Of a stretch of 64,000 bases of DNA, positions 24,631 to 34,424 are shown piece by piece; position 1 is the stretch's first letter, and each line of letters opens with the position of its first letter. The position numbers and the translations under genes were made by a program. Location: contig NZ_AYTM02000002.1 in the NCBI RefSeq assembly GCF_000507185.2, forward strand, positions 5,181,501 through 5,245,500, read 5' to 3'. The notes beneath the pieces were generated by a model. The model ran no database searches. It was given only the letters and a program-made list of their open reading frames with translations, and was not told where the DNA came from. This DNA is from Pseudomonas syringae KCTC 12500 (lineage in GTDB: Bacteria; Pseudomonadota; Gammaproteobacteria; Pseudomonadales; Pseudomonadaceae).

Positions 24631-27408
24631 CTAATTTCCAGACTGATTCATTCTTTTTTTCGCATATCGGGCAGGTTTTCCGGTCGCCATGACGAACGAA
24701 GGCAGCGTATCGGCATTCATCAGCAATAATGAAGTCCGGGTCGTTGTGTTGCTCAAGAACTCTTGTTTTCGTTGTGCTGGTGTGTGCGCATTCACGCTCA
24801 ACGCCTGCATGGCGGCTATATAGTCGGCAGGATCAAATTTTTCTTCGTTGGGGCCATGCTTAGAGATTTTTCTTAATGACTTTCTGAACTCGCCGGACCA
24901 CGCCTTGACCTGTGAGGTATCCGCTCCATCGGCGAGGAGCCTATCAGTACCCGTCAGATAATAAAACGCATCCACTGTATTCAGGCGAACATGGGAGGCC
25001 TCGTGAATAAGGGTTTGTGCAACTTCCAGCACATCGTAGTTGGCAAGAAGAGAGGCGGACACCCCGATCCGTTCGACCGCTTCGTGAAACTCGCCATGAA
25101 AATCAGTCGAAGCGAGAGTGTGCTCGGGTCCATCAAAAAGGAACAGAGTCAGATCAGATTCTGGACCGCCGATGGACTCAATGAGCTCCTGCATCTGCCG
25201 TAACGAATCCTCCACGTCGATACTCGTAGCGGCGCGAGCACTCGGGGCCAGCGCGCCAAAAGTTGCGTCGAAAGCCTTGTTTACGTCTCGCCTCGGTGAT
25301 GCTTTTAGCAGCTCGGAACGCGTGAACCCCAATAACGAAACGGCAGCATCCCTGGCGTCATACATTTTGGATAGCTGCTCAGGCGAGAACTCGGAAAGGT
25401 CCTTTGCAACGACAACGGTAACGGGCACGTCGTAGGGAGCAGCTCCTTGTTGATCAGCAAACCGCAAAGGCGAATTCCTGACAAAACGATACAGATTCAT
25501 CCCGTCCACTGTGCCCGCCGGATCCGGATTGATCCATCGCTGCAACCACGGCGCGTAATAGCGCAGGCCGTAGTAGTACAGCCCCGTCGCATCGCGTTCC
25601 TTGCCGGAATAACGAATGGTTTTATAGCTGGCTTCAACCGTACTGCGTCCTGCCCACCACGAGGTACCACCAAACGGGTAGTAACTTTCCTGGCTGATGA
25701 TGTGCGCATTTTTGTCCAGCTCCAGGGCGCCGGACCCCAGATGATCGGCGAAGCTGTAGCGAACCTGATCGTTTTCAAGTCCTTCGGGTTGACCCGCCTG
25801 CCAGTGCAGCACCCGTACCTCGTTGCGCCCGGCCTGGGTAACGATAACGTGCAAAGTCTCGGCTGCGGCGCTGTTGCTGTGCACCTCCAGGCCTGGTAAG
25901 TAGCGCACTTCGGCATTGTGGACAACGGCTTTCGCCTTGGTCGTATGGATTTTGCGCAGGCGTTGCCCACTGGCGTCGTAGACATAGCGCTCTTTGTCGT
26001 CGTCACCCGCTTCCCGAACCACAGGCCGCACTTGCTGCAACTGATTGCGCCAGTCCCAGCTCATCGCTTGCCCGGCTTGCAACTCATTCAGATTGCCATT
26101 GGCGTCGAACGCGGCAGCGATGGCCGCTTCATCCGGCGGTCGATCGTTGATAACCGGCAGGCTGCGATTGCTGGTTTGCGAAGTGACCAGGGTGCGCGAG
26201 TGGGACTGGGTGCCCGTGTGGGTCAGTTGCAGCAGATTGCCGCTCGCATCATAGCGGTAGGTTTGCGTGTAATTGGCCATTTGCGTCGGATCGAGGGGAG
26301 TCTGGAAGGATGGAAAAACAGGGCCTTGGTTGACTTTCTTGGCCTCCCTGCCGGTAGCCTGGATCAACTGATAAAGCGTGTCGTATTGATAAGTCGACAC
26401 CGGCTCGATGCGCTGACCGGCACAACACCGTGTCGGCTGGGCGCGATCATTAATACGCAGGACATTGCCCAGCGGGTCGTAGTCATACAGCAGATGTTGC
26501 AGCAGTTGGCCATCTGCCCGTGTGCCTTTGAGTTCGATCAGACGGCCATTTGCGGCGTCGTGCAGCGCCTTGGTTACAACGCCGTTGCCAGCAGTTTCCG
26601 AGGTTACGTAGCCTTGAGCGTCGTAATCGATACTGTGAACCAGAACTTGCTCTGTCTGTCCGGGGAGGCCAAGTGAAATGGCCTCAACATGACCTGCCAC
26701 AGTATGGGCAAAGGTCTGGACGTTACGCTGGGCGTCCGTCTGCGAGATGACATCGCCAAGCGGACTGTGTGCCCAGCGCGTAGTCGCGCCTGGACCAGGT
26801 TCGAGCAGGGCGTCACGTTCTGCCAGCGGTTCTGGCCAGTCGACATTTTCAGGATTGAAGAGAAAATGCCGCGTCTGTTCAAGCACGCCACCTGCCAGGG
26901 CGAACTCGTCATCCATTCGCGAACCAGCCGGGTCATCATGGCGTATACATTGGCCGCACTGGTTATGGCCCTTGGTATCCGGCCCGCCGTATTGCCGCCG
27001 CTCGACGCAGCGTCCGTTTTCAATGATGGCGACGGGTCTGAGCAGGGCGTCATACTGCACGCTCCGCTCAGTCCCACGGCCATCCCAGCCAGCCACGACC
27101 GCGCCGCTGTCACCGGCCAACATCAGCCGCCAACCGGCATCGACACTGTCGCTCAGAAGCGCCTGACCACTCAGGGAAAACACAGTAGCAAGATTGACCG
27201 CAGCCTGGCTTTCCCAGAGCCTTGCATCCCAGCAGTTGACCGGATGCCCGGCAGCATCATGAGCCACGCGGTTTACAAGTCGTTGCGGCGTATCCGTGGC
27301 CTGGTTGCGCCAAAATTCAATCGCGCGAATCTCCAGACCGCGTGGATCAACGACATTCAGGCGGGGCGTATGATGATGCAGTGCGGCAGACTGTACGTTC
27401 ATGATCAC
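24631..27408 (-). CDS. TccC-type Rhs protein with C-terminal HExxH toxin-like domain
   Basis: 925-residue Rhs/YD-repeat protein. The N-terminus (HTPRLNVVDPRGLEIRAIEF) is the TccC/toxin-complex C type. YD repeats follow (YDYDPLGNVLRI, YRYDASGNLLQL, YVYDASGQRLRK). The Rhs core (YSFADHLGSGALELD, YPFGGTSWW, YSGKERDATGLYYYGLRYY, DPAG, MNLYRFVRNSP) ends near residue 647. In TccC the DPxG core self-cleaves and frees the variable C-terminal domain inside the cocoon. The variable domain here (about 650-925) contains LIHEASH, an HExxH zinc-protease motif with H802, E803 and H806. Its DNA looks more AT-rich than the core. No TcA/TcB partner or immunity gene lies next to it, so it is an orphan. Confidence 0.88.
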   Translation of the reverse strand: MIMNVQSAALHHHTPRLNVVDPRGLEIRAIEFWRNQATDTPQRLVNRVAHDAAGHPVNCWDARLWESQAAVNLATVFSLSGQALLSDSVDAGWRLMLAGDSGAVVAGWDGRGTERSVQYDALLRPVAIIENGRCVERRQYGGPDTKGHNQCGQCIRHDDPAGSRMDDEFALAGGVLEQTRHFLFNPENVDWPEPLAERDALLEPGPGATTRWAHSPLGDVISQTDAQRNVQTFAHTVAGHVEAISLGLPGQTEQVLVHSIDYDAQGYVTSETAGNGVVTKALHDAANGRLIELKGTRADGQLLQHLLYDYDPLGNVLRINDRAQPTRCCAGQRIEPVSTYQYDTLYQLIQATGREAKKVNQGPVFPSFQTPLDPTQMANYTQTYRYDASGNLLQLTHTGTQSHSRTLVTSQTSNRSLPVINDRPPDEAAIAAAFDANGNLNELQAGQAMSWDWRNQLQQVRPVVREAGDDDKERYVYDASGQRLRKIHTTKAKAVVHNAEVRYLPGLEVHSNSAAAETLHVIVTQAGRNEVRVLHWQAGQPEGLENDQVRYSFADHLGSGALELDKNAHIISQESYYPFGGTSWWAGRSTVEASYKTIRYSGKERDATGLYYYGLRYYAPWLQRWINPDPAGTVDGMNLYRFVRNSPLRFADQQGAAPYDVPVTVVVAKDLSEFSPEQLSKMYDARDAAVSLLGFTRSELLKASPRRDVNKAFDATFGALAPSARAATSIDVEDSLRQMQELIESIGGPESDLTLFLFDGPEHTLASTDFHGEFHEAVERIGVSASLLANYDVLEVAQTLIHEASHVRLNTVDAFYYLTGTDRLLADGADTSQVKAWSGEFRKSLRKISKHGPNEEKFDPADYIAAMQALSVNAHTPAQRKQEFLSNTTTRTSLLLMNADTLPSFVMATGKPARYAKKRMNQSGN

Positions 27409-27652
27409 GTCATCCCTGACTGGTGACTTGAGCCCAGGCTATGTAAGTAAAGTATCGTCGTGAGTGCAGCATAGCGCAGGCCAATGAGACCATCGGCCCT
27501 AAACGTCTTGTTAGCTTGTCGACGCGCGTCACGACGCGTCGCAAAATCGACGAGCCGTAGCACTTGGCATTTTTGCCGATGGCCGGTGCTGATCAGCGAG
27601 TCTGATCCATCGGCAACACCGTTCCTTTCAGCGACTTATGGAGAAATTGTTC

Positions 27653-29083
27653 ATGTATCCAGACGTACGGCTTTATATCGATGGTCAGTGGCGCGCGAGC
27701 CGCGACAACCGCACGCTGTCAGTCATCAACCCGGCGACGGGCGAGGCGCTGGGCACTGTGGCGCATGCCGGTATCGCCGATCTTGACGAAGCCCTGGCGG
27801 CGGCCGAGCGTGGCTTTGCCACCTGGCGCGCGACCTCGGCTTATGATCGCTACAAGCTGATGCAGAAAGCGGCGAACCTGATTCGCGAGCGTGCAGACAG
27901 CATCGCCCGAATCATGACGCAGGAGCAGGGCAAGCCGCTGGCCGAAGCGCGCATGGAAACCCTGTCGGCGGCGGACATCATCGACTGGCTGGCCGAAGAA
28001 GGGCGTCGCAGTTATGGCCGTCTCGTGCCATCGCGGGGCGTGTCCATCGAACAGAAAGTCATCAAGGAGCCGGTCGGTCCGGTCGCTGCGTTCACACCCT
28101 GGAATTTCCCGATCAACCAAGTGGTGCGCAAGTTGTCCTCGGCATTGGCTGCGGGCTGCTCGATCATCGTCAAGGCCCCGGAAGAAACGCCGGCGTCGCC
28201 TGCCGAACTGATTCGCGCCTTCGCTGATGCCGGTGTGCCGGCCGGCGTCATTGGTCTGGTTTACGGTGATCCGGCAGAAATCTCCGGTTACCTGATCCCG
28301 CATCCGGTCATCCGCAAGGTCACGTTTACCGGTTCCACGCCGGTCGGCAAACAATTGGCCGCATTGGCTGGCAAACACATGAAACGGGCGACCATGGAGC
28401 TGGGCGGTCATGCACCGGCGCTGGTGTTCGATGATGCGGATATCGACCTCGCCGCTCGCGTGCTGGCCACGGCCAAGTTCCGTAACGCCGGACAGGTCTG
28501 CGTGTCGCCCACGCGGATTCTGGTGCAGCGCAAGGTGCTCGATGCGTTTACCGAGAAGTTCGTCGGCCTGACTCGCGAAATCAAGGTCGGTAACGGTCTG
28601 GAGGCAGGCACCACCATGGGGCCGGTGGCCAATGATCGACGTATTCCTGCGCTGGTCGATCTGGTCGACGACGCGGTGCTTGGTGGGGCGACGTTGTCTG
28701 CCGGTGGCAAGGCTGTCGAAGGACCTGGCTATTTCTTCGAGCCGACCGTGTTGAGTGGCCTGAAGCCGCACATGCGCATCATGAATGAGGAGCCTTTCGG
28801 CCCTGTCGCGCTACTGGTGCCGTTCGACACGCTGGAGGAGGCCATCGCCGAGTCCAACCGCGTGCCGTTCGGGCTGGCATCCTATGCCTTCACCACGTCA
28901 ATGAAGACTGCCCAGGCGCTGAGCACCTATATCGAAGCGGGCATGCTGTCGATCAACCATCAGGGTATTGGTTTGCCGGAAGTGCCGTTCGGCGGGATCA
29001 AGGATTCCGGTTACGGTTCCGAAGGTGGCACCGAGGCCATTGAGGCCTACCTGAATACCAAGCTGGTCACTCAATACAACTGA
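27653..29083 (+). CDS. NAD-dependent aldehyde dehydrogenase (succinate-semialdehyde dehydrogenase/GabD-like)
   Basis: 476-residue [24 protein letters not shown] cofactor segment, [18 protein letters not shown] glutamate motif, [15 protein letters not shown] catalytic cysteine, and the C-terminal [13 protein letters not shown]. The [13 protein letters not shown] segment is typical of succinate-semialdehyde and related semialdehyde dehydrogenases. The start at 27653 has GGAG 9 bases upstream; an ATG at 27638 in frame is the alternative. It stands alone, bounded downstream by a strong bidirectional terminator. Confidence 0.87.
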   Translation: MYPDVRLYIDGQWRASRDNRTLSVINPATGEALGTVAHAGIADLDEALAAAERGFATWRATSAYDRYKLMQKAANLIRERADSIARIMTQEQGKPLAEARMETLSAADIIDWLAEEGRRSYGRLVPSRGVSIEQKVIKEPVGPVAAFTPWNFPINQVVRKLSSALAAGCSIIVKAPEETPASPAELIRAFADAGVPAGVIGLVYGDPAEISGYLIPHPVIRKVTFTGSTPVGKQLAALAGKHMKRATMELGGHAPALVFDDADIDLAARVLATAKFRNAGQVCVSPTRILVQRKVLDAFTEKFVGLTREIKVGNGLEAGTTMGPVANDRRIPALVDLVDDAVLGGATLSAGGKAVEGPGYFFEPTVLSGLKPHMRIMNEEPFGPVALLVPFDTLEEAIAESNRVPFGLASYAFTTSMKTAQALSTYIEAGMLSINHQGIGLPEVPFGGIKDSGYGSEGGTEAIEAYLNTKLVTQYN

Positions 29084-29100
29084 GTGCTGTCGGGTAAATA

Positions 29101-29137
29101 AAAACGGTCGCGATGTGCAAGCATCGCGACCGTTTTT
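29101..29137. terminator. Strong bidirectional terminator
   Basis: A perfect 15-bp stem (AAAACGGTCGCGATG with its complement) closes a 6-base loop, with an A-run on one side and a T-run on the other. It ends both the aldehyde dehydrogenase (+) and pbpG (-) transcripts. Confidence 0.92.
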
Positions 29138-29152
29138 CGTTGCCTGTGTGAC

Positions 29153-30094
29153 TCAGTCTCTGGCTTGAATACCGGTCTGTCTCATGACCAGATTCTTGTC
29201 CTTCTTGTACTGCAGGGCCACTTCGGGGGCCGGGCCGCTCTGGCCGGTTTCCATCCACTTGCGTATGCGGCCGGCGTCGGCGAAGTGTGTGTACTTGCCG
29301 AACGCATCAAGAATCACCACTGAAACCGGGCGGTTGGCCATGCTGGTCAGCAGCACCAGGCAGTGACCGGCCTGATTGGTAAAGCCGGTCTTGGTCAGCT
29401 TGATGTCCCAGTTGTCCTTGCGCACCAGATGATCGGTGTTGCTGAAACCGAGGGTGTAGGTCGGTTTGCGGAAGGTCACGGTCTTCTGCTCGGTGGTGCT
29501 CAGTTCACTGAGCAGAGGGTATTTGCGCGCCGCCATCACCAGCTTGGTGAGGTCGCGCGCGGTCGACACGTTGTACACCGACAGACCGGTGGGTTCGACG
29601 TAGGCCGTGTGTTTCATGCCCAGCGCCTTGGCCTTGGCGTTCATCGCCAGAATGAACGCCGGATAGCCACCCGGATAGCTGTGCGCCAGGCTGGCCGCCG
29701 CGCGGTTTTCCGAGGACATCAGGGTAATCAGCAACATGTCCCGACGGTTCATTTCACTGCCGAGTTTGACGCGGGAGAAGACGCCTTTCATTTCCGGGGT
29801 CTGGGAAATGTTCACCGGAATGACTTCGTCCATCGGCTGCTTGGCATCCAGCACGACCATCGCGGTCATCAGCTTGGTGACCGAGGCAATCGGCACGATC
29901 ACATCCGGGTTGCTGGAATACAGCACCTTGTCGGTCTGCAGGTCGATGACCATTGCGCTGCCCGAGGCAAGGTGCAGGTTTGAAGGATCACGGCTCAGGA
30001 CGGCAGGTTCGTTTGCCAGCGTAGGGGTGGAAAGCACGGGGCCGGTAAGTACAAATAATAGGCCCAAAAGAGACAGACGGATTTTCAAGAGCAA
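29153..30094 (-). CDS. pbpG: D-alanyl-D-alanine endopeptidase (PBP7/8)
   Basis: Low-molecular-weight penicillin-binding protein of the S11 family, 313 residues from the furthest start. It has an N-terminal signal peptide ([16 protein letters not shown]) and all three active-site motifs: SVTK (S71, K74), SEN (S128-N130) and KTG (K235-G237). It cleaves D-Ala-mDAP cross-links in periplasmic peptidoglycan. The start codon is TTG either way: 30094, or 30088, which has GTGAG 8 bases upstream and would give MKIRLSLLG. The second start is slightly favoured by spacing. Confidence 0.9.
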   Translation of the reverse strand: MLLKIRLSLLGLLFVLTGPVLSTPTLANEPAVLSRDPSNLHLASGSAMVIDLQTDKVLYSSNPDVIVPIASVTKLMTAMVVLDAKQPMDEVIPVNISQTPEMKGVFSRVKLGSEMNRRDMLLITLMSSENRAAASLAHSYPGGYPAFILAMNAKAKALGMKHTAYVEPTGLSVYNVSTARDLTKLVMAARKYPLLSELSTTEQKTVTFRKPTYTLGFSNTDHLVRKDNWDIKLTKTGFTNQAGHCLVLLTSMANRPVSVVILDAFGKYTHFADAGRIRKWMETGQSGPAPEVALQYKKDKNLVMRQTGIQARD

Positions 30095-30356
30095 GGCTCA
30101 CTTGATAAAAGGTGGTAAATGGAAGGGATCGCGTCAAAACGCTGCATTTTATGAGCAGACTTTGCGGTATGTCGATGGGCTGGGGTGGACGTTTGCGCAA
30201 TAATTGACGCAATCGGTCGTTCATTAAGTTGCTGTTAAGTCGCTTTCTGTTCTGCAACCTGCCAAAAACCGCCTCTCAATTGAATATTCGTGGTGCGCAA
30301 GGCCCGCACCGATTAGCATTCCATGCCATTCAGGTCACCGATTCAGGAGTCATGCA

Positions 30357-30917
30357 ATGCTCAAGGGGTTTGTCAGCAAGGATTACGCAGTACTGGTGAT
30401 CATCGCGTCATTGATCGTCATTCTGCTGCTGGGTGTCGGCTTTACCTCACGTCCAAGCGACTGGGCGGGCTGGATGCAGGCGATCGGCCTGATTGTCGGG
30501 CTGATGGCGGCCGTTGCAGTACCGGCCATCCAGCGCAAGCAGGAAGCGCAACTGGCGCACAAGCAGATACGTGACCGGGAAGTGGGCTACGCGCGGCGCA
30601 TGCAGTACCTGTGCGGCGAGCTGAGCGAACTGCAGGGTCGCATCAGCCTCAACCTGACCCATCTGCGCGCCAGTGACCGGCACAGCCTGAAATACACGTT
30701 ACAGGATTACCTGCATCGCCTGTTCGAGTCACATAAACAGGATCTTAACGATGACCGCGTGGTGCTGGCTTATGAATTGCGTCAGGTCGCCAATGACCTG
30801 ATCGATGAACTCGACAGCGGCCGTACCGATCGCGTGGTGTTCATGGCGTTGGAGAAACGCCTGCAGAAACTCACCCATCGCTGTCAGGTCAATGCGGCCA
30901 TGGCCGAGCGCGGCTGA
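30357..30917 (+). CDS. Hypothetical membrane-anchored protein
   Basis: 186 residues, not recognised as a named family. Two N-terminal membrane segments (about residues 11-30, VLVIIASLIVILLLGVGF, and 40-57, MQAIGLIVGLMAAVAVPA) are followed by a charged, largely helical cytoplasmic part rich in Arg, Gln and Glu. AGGAG sits 8 bases before the ATG. An overlapping ATG at 30351 is out of frame. No operon partner. Function unknown. Confidence 0.75.
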   Translation: MLKGFVSKDYAVLVIIASLIVILLLGVGFTSRPSDWAGWMQAIGLIVGLMAAVAVPAIQRKQEAQLAHKQIRDREVGYARRMQYLCGELSELQGRISLNLTHLRASDRHSLKYTLQDYLHRLFESHKQDLNDDRVVLAYELRQVANDLIDELDSGRTDRVVFMALEKRLQKLTHRCQVNAAMAERG

Positions 30918-30942
30918 GTCTGATCACCGGCTTTTTCCGTGG

Positions 30943-30973
30943 CAAAAAAAAGCCCGCCATCAAAGAGGCGGGC
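30943..30973 (-). terminator. Rho-independent terminator for the 31014-31196 small gene
   Basis: GCCCGCC and GGCGGGC form a 7-bp stem. Read on the reverse strand it is followed by an unbroken run of eight T, so it terminates leftward transcription from the small gene. Confidence 0.85.
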
Positions 30974-31013
30974 AAGGGATGTGCGGAGCAACGCACGAGG
31001 TTTGCAGAAGAAG

Positions 31014-31196
31014 TCAGCTGTTGAGGGGCTGGCACTGCATTTGCCGGGACAGGGCCTCTGCAACAGGCAATGACGCGAGCGGGCCGCTGACGGGTTCGCC
31101 ATCCTGAATCAGGTACCAGCAAGCCAACAGGCCGCGCTCTCTGAGCGGGGCTGGAACTGCGCTACCGACGACGGACATGATGTGTACCTTGGTCAT
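31014..31196 (-). CDS. Small hypothetical protein (60 aa)
   Basis: 60 residues: starts MTKVHIMSVVGSAVPAPLRE and ends QMQCQPLNS, with WYLIQDGEPVSGPLASL in the middle, a form seen in short conserved proteins that may bind a ligand or partner. It has an unusually strong ribosome site (GAGGAGGCACTT directly before ATG) and its own terminator at 30943-30973, so it is very likely expressed. No function can be assigned. Confidence 0.7.
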   Translation of the reverse strand: MTKVHIMSVVGSAVPAPLRERGLLACWYLIQDGEPVSGPLASLPVAEALSRQMQCQPLNS

Positions 31197-31333
31197 AAGT
31201 GCCTCCTCAATCCATGGCGCTACTGTAGAGGGCAGGCGGGCAAGTCAGAAATCGACGCTCTCAATAGTGGTCATTGATAACAACGAGGGTTTGGCGCATT
31301 GCATTGGCAGCCCATAGTGTGAGCACAGCAACG

Positions 31334-31362
31334 AAAAACCCGCCTGAAAAGGCGGGTTTTTT
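31334..31362. terminator. Bidirectional terminator after the PY-rich protein gene
   Basis: AACCCGCC and GGCGGGTT form an 8-bp stem with loop TGAAAA, A-rich on one side and T-rich on the other. It ends the leftward gene at 31369. Confidence 0.88.
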
Positions 31363-31368
31363 GTTCTG

Positions 31369-31728
31369 TTACCAGCGGCCGCGTGGCGGGCCGTAGTAAT
31401 AGCCGGGGCCTGGTGGTGGCCCGTAATAATGATGGTAGTAGCCAGGCGGTGGAGGCGGTGGGTAGCGCTCAACAACCTGATAGACCGGGGCCGGCTGGTA
31501 ATAGACCGGTGGCGGCGCGTAGTAGACCGGCCGCTGCTGCACATACACTGGCTCGCGTTCGACGTACACCGTTCTGTCGCGACCTGAAGATACCGCCGCC
31601 CCGACAACGGCAGCGCCAACGATAGCACCTACCACGGCAGGGCCACCCCAGCCACGGTCAGCATTCGCCTGGCCAGCAAGGGCCAGGGCACCTACAAACA
31701 AGGCGATCTTGGGGATTTGACGAATCAT
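31369..31728 (-). CDS. Secreted glycine-zipper, Pro/Tyr-rich protein
   Basis: 119 residues. The signal peptide is IALFVGALALAGQANA, with cleavage expected after NA near residue 23. A short glycine-zipper-like hydrophobic stretch (VVGAIVGAAVVGAAV) follows, then a tail dominated by Pro and Tyr (repeats such as PVYY, PPPPPPGYYHHYYG, PGPGYYYG). Such envelope proteins are common in Pseudomonas and have no defined activity; the tail may interact with the cell wall or outer membrane. It is monocistronic with a terminator at 31334. Confidence 0.8.
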   Translation of the reverse strand: MIRQIPKIALFVGALALAGQANADRGWGGPAVVGAIVGAAVVGAAVSSGRDRTVYVEREPVYVQQRPVYYAPPPVYYQPAPVYQVVERYPPPPPPGYYHHYYGPPPGPGYYYGPPRGRW

Positions 31729-31938
31729 GACTGTTCCTCGCTCTCAACCCGTTGTCGCGCGCCTGCATCACTCTCAAGCACTGCCACGGGATAACACTAT
31801 GACACCGAAATTGTAAGAATCTGCGAAAGTGCTGAGTAAATTTTATGTAAGGTGCGCCGCGTATGTCCTCGCGTTCACTGGCGCGTAGCATACGCTTCTA
31901 CCGAAGATTCAAGCCATTACCGTCTGGAGGAAACACCG

Positions 31939-32754
31939 ATGCCCGTCACTGCTAACAGGGAGACATTATTGTGCATGTCCATGGCCGCCCGTCCTGGCAA
32001 CTTTGGTGTGCGTTTCCATAATCATCTTTACCAGCAACTGGGCTTGAACTTCTATTACAAGACCTTCGCTCCCAATGACCTTGCCGCCGCCGTGGCCGGC
32101 ATACGCTCGCTGGGGATTCGCGGCAGCGCAGTTTCGATGCCCTTCAAGGAGGCCTGTATCCAGCTGGTCGACGAGCTGGACGCCTCGGCCGCCGCTATCC
32201 AGTCGATCAATACCATCGTCAACACCGACGGACATCTCAAGGCGTTCAACACCGATTACATCGCCGTCGCTCAGCTGATGGAGAGCCATGCGGTGCCGCG
32301 CAGCGCTTTTGCCCTGCGCGGAAGCGGGGGGATGGCCAAGGCAGTTGCGTTCGCGCTGCGTGACGCGGGTTTCACCGAGGGTCTGATCGTGGCCCGCAAC
32401 GAGCAGGCTGGACGGCGCCTGGCAGAGGCGTGCGGCTTTCGCTGGCAGGCGGAGCTGGGCAGCGCGCGGCCACCGTTGCTGGTCAATGTCACTCCATTAG
32501 GAATGCAGGGCGCGCAAGCTGACGAGTTGTCGTTTGACCTGCAAGCCATCGAAGCCGCTGAAACGGTTTTCGATGTGGTGGCTACCCCCGCCGACACGCC
32601 GCTGATCCAGGCGGCACGTCGCTTGGGTAAACGTGTGGTAAGTGGTGATGAAGTGGCGGCGATCCAGGCATTGGAGCAGTTTGTGCTCTATACCGGGGTG
32701 CGTCCGACCGACGAGCAGTATCAGCAGGCTGCAGCCTTCGCCAGAGCCGGGTAG
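31939..32754 (+). CDS. Shikimate 5-dehydrogenase-like protein
   Basis: 271-residue AroE-superfamily protein. The catalytic-lysine region is GSAVSMPFKEA, the aspartate region is NTDYIA, the Rossmann region is ALRGSGGMAKAVAFAL, and the NADP-side segment is LIVARNEQAGRRLAE. The N-terminal substrate loop begins MAARPGNFGVRFHNHLY rather than the SPxPSxH form of true AroE, so it is a paralogue that may act on quinate, shikimate or an unknown polyol. ATG 31939 has GGAGG 7 bases upstream; the frame extends to 31852 without support. Confidence 0.85.
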   Translation: MPVTANRETLLCMSMAARPGNFGVRFHNHLYQQLGLNFYYKTFAPNDLAAAVAGIRSLGIRGSAVSMPFKEACIQLVDELDASAAAIQSINTIVNTDGHLKAFNTDYIAVAQLMESHAVPRSAFALRGSGGMAKAVAFALRDAGFTEGLIVARNEQAGRRLAEACGFRWQAELGSARPPLLVNVTPLGMQGAQADELSFDLQAIEAAETVFDVVATPADTPLIQAARRLGKRVVSGDEVAAIQALEQFVLYTGVRPTDEQYQQAAAFARAG

Positions 32755-32776
32755 TCGGCAGGCCGGACAGGGCACA

Positions 32777-33451
32777 TTACTCCTCGGTGTGTTCCAGTCT
32801 GGCCAGGCGTTCTTCAAGGGCCGCGACCCGTGCCTCCAGCTCATCGATACGCGAGTTGGCCGCCGGGCTTGCCGAATGTCGCTCCGGTGCCTGTTGGCGA
32901 GCGGCAAGCAGCTCCTGCAGCGATTCAGGGTCACCGAGCAGATGCATATAACGGTCTTCGCGCTGGCCTGATTGGCGCGGCACGAGCATCGCCAGACCTC
33001 TGGCAATCAGACGTTCCAGCTGGTGGACGACCTGCTCGCTGTCCTCGAAGTCGTGCATGCGGCTACTGCGGGTCAGCAACTCGTTGACGGTCTGCGGCCC
33101 GCGCAGCAGCAACAGACCCGTGAGTATCACCTGCGCCGGGACCAGCTCGAGCCCCTTGTCGACCCTGTGCTCCCAGCGATCGGCGCGACTGCCCATGACC
33201 AGCCGCGTCAGGCCGCGGCCTTCCAGGGCTCGAAGGCTCTGGCCGACCTGACCCTGGGTGAGGTTCATGACCGGGTCACGACTGGTCTTCTGGTTGCAGG
33301 CAGTCATCAGAGCATTGAGGGTCAGCGGGTAGGTTTCCGGGTTGGTCGCCTGTTTTTCGATCAGGCAGCCCAGAATGCGCACTTCAGTGCCGTTGAGTTG
33401 TAACGCCTCGGCATTCGGGGAGGATTCGGTGGAGGACGATTCGATGGACAT
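32777..33451 (-). CDS. yceH: YceH-type DUF480 protein
   Basis: 224-residue DUF480 family member. It has two winged-helix-like halves ([40 protein letters not shown]) and a C-terminal coiled coil ([20 protein letters not shown]). Its function is not established; the winged-helix layout suggests nucleic-acid or protein contact. GGGAAG precedes the ATG. It is convergent with the shikimate dehydrogenase-like gene and divergent from the DUF1993 gene. Confidence 0.88.
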   Translation of the reverse strand: MSIESSSTESSPNAEALQLNGTEVRILGCLIEKQATNPETYPLTLNALMTACNQKTSRDPVMNLTQGQVGQSLRALEGRGLTRLVMGSRADRWEHRVDKGLELVPAQVILTGLLLLRGPQTVNELLTRSSRMHDFEDSEQVVHQLERLIARGLAMLVPRQSGQREDRYMHLLGDPESLQELLAARQQAPERHSASPAANSRIDELEARVAALEERLARLEHTEE

Positions 33452-33605
33452 GACGCTTCCCTGAGTGATGGCGGTGGATCAGCGTAGGGCGTGGCGGAAA
33501 TTATTGCCAGTGTCTGCTGCACGGATCTGCAGGGGCGCTGAAAAGTGTCACGGCGTTTGGCGTCATGTAGGTCTATAATTGCGCCTTTCTCAATCAGGAT
33601 ATGTC

Positions 33606-34115
33606 ATGTCTATTTCCCTGTACGCCGCTTCCATTCCTGTCTTTCAGCAAATGCTTAACGCGCTGAGCGACGTTCTGACCAAAGCCGAAGCCTACGCGAC
33701 CGAGAAGAAAATTCAGCCGCCAGCCTTGCTGCAGGCGCGACTGTACCCGGACATGCTGCCGTTCACCCGTCAGGTGCAGATCGCCGTCGATTTTGCCAAG
33801 GGTGCCTCGGCTCGCCTGGCAGGCGTCGAGATCCCGCAATACGATGACACCGAAACCACCTTTGCCGAATTGCAGGCACTGCTTGCCAAGACACTCGCAT
33901 TCATCGGCAGCATCACCCCGGATCAGGTCGACGGCAAGGAAGGCATCGAAATCGTCCTGCGTCCCGGCACGGAAAAGGAAAAACGCCTGAACGGTCAGGC
34001 TTATCTGCTTAGCTACGCCTTGCCACAGTTCTTCTTTCACGTCACGACTGCCTACGATCTGCTGCGCCATAACGGCGTTGAAATCGGCAAGCGTGATTTC
34101 ATGGGCAAGTTCTAA
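33606..34115 (+). CDS. DUF1993 family protein
   Basis: 169-residue DUF1993 protein with a DinB-like four-helix-bundle pattern (SIPVFQQMLNALSDVLTKAE at the start; FTRQVQIAVDFAKGASARLAG; FFFHVTTAYDLLRHNGVEIGKRDFMGKF at the end, quoted in parts). Family function is unknown. The ATG at 33606 is chosen, as the first in-frame ATG after the AT-rich leader. Confidence 0.85.
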   Translation: MSISLYAASIPVFQQMLNALSDVLTKAEAYATEKKIQPPALLQARLYPDMLPFTRQVQIAVDFAKGASARLAGVEIPQYDDTETTFAELQALLAKTLAFIGSITPDQVDGKEGIEIVLRPGTEKEKRLNGQAYLLSYALPQFFFHVTTAYDLLRHNGVEIGKRDFMGKF

Positions 34116-34174
34116 ACAGTGGAGGGCTGAAGCCTCGTTGATGTTCTCGGCCCTCAACGATATACACAAAGCCA

Positions 34175-34278
34175 ACTGACTCTCGTGCCAATGCTCCGAG
34201 TTGGTATGCATTGGGTGACGCAGAGCGTCACGAAATGCATTACCGCGCGGAGCGTGGGAGCGAGAATTACCGGAGTGT
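34175..34278. repeat. Nested inverted repeat in the DUF1993-MFS gap
   Basis: The 309-base gap 34116-34424 contains no gene but a nested palindrome. Outer arms are CTCTCGTGCCAATGCTCC and the near complement GGAGCGTGGGAGCGAGA. Middle arms are TATGCATT and AATGCATTA. The innermost hairpin is GTGACGC, AGA, GCGTCAC. A related short version, CTCTCGTGCCAACGCGAGC plus its inverse, occurs at 41850-41884, so this is probably a dispersed chromosomal repeat. Confidence 0.75.
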
Positions 34279-34424
34279 TCCCCCACCCCCTCGTTTTTCG
34301 GGCTCAGTCTCACTAACTGCATGCCAGTGCGGAGCATTGGCGTGACAGTCACCTTCAAGCTATTTAATCCCCCTCCCGCAGGCCGCGCTGTTGCAGCGGG
34401 CTCTGTTGTTGTTCAGGAGTATTC

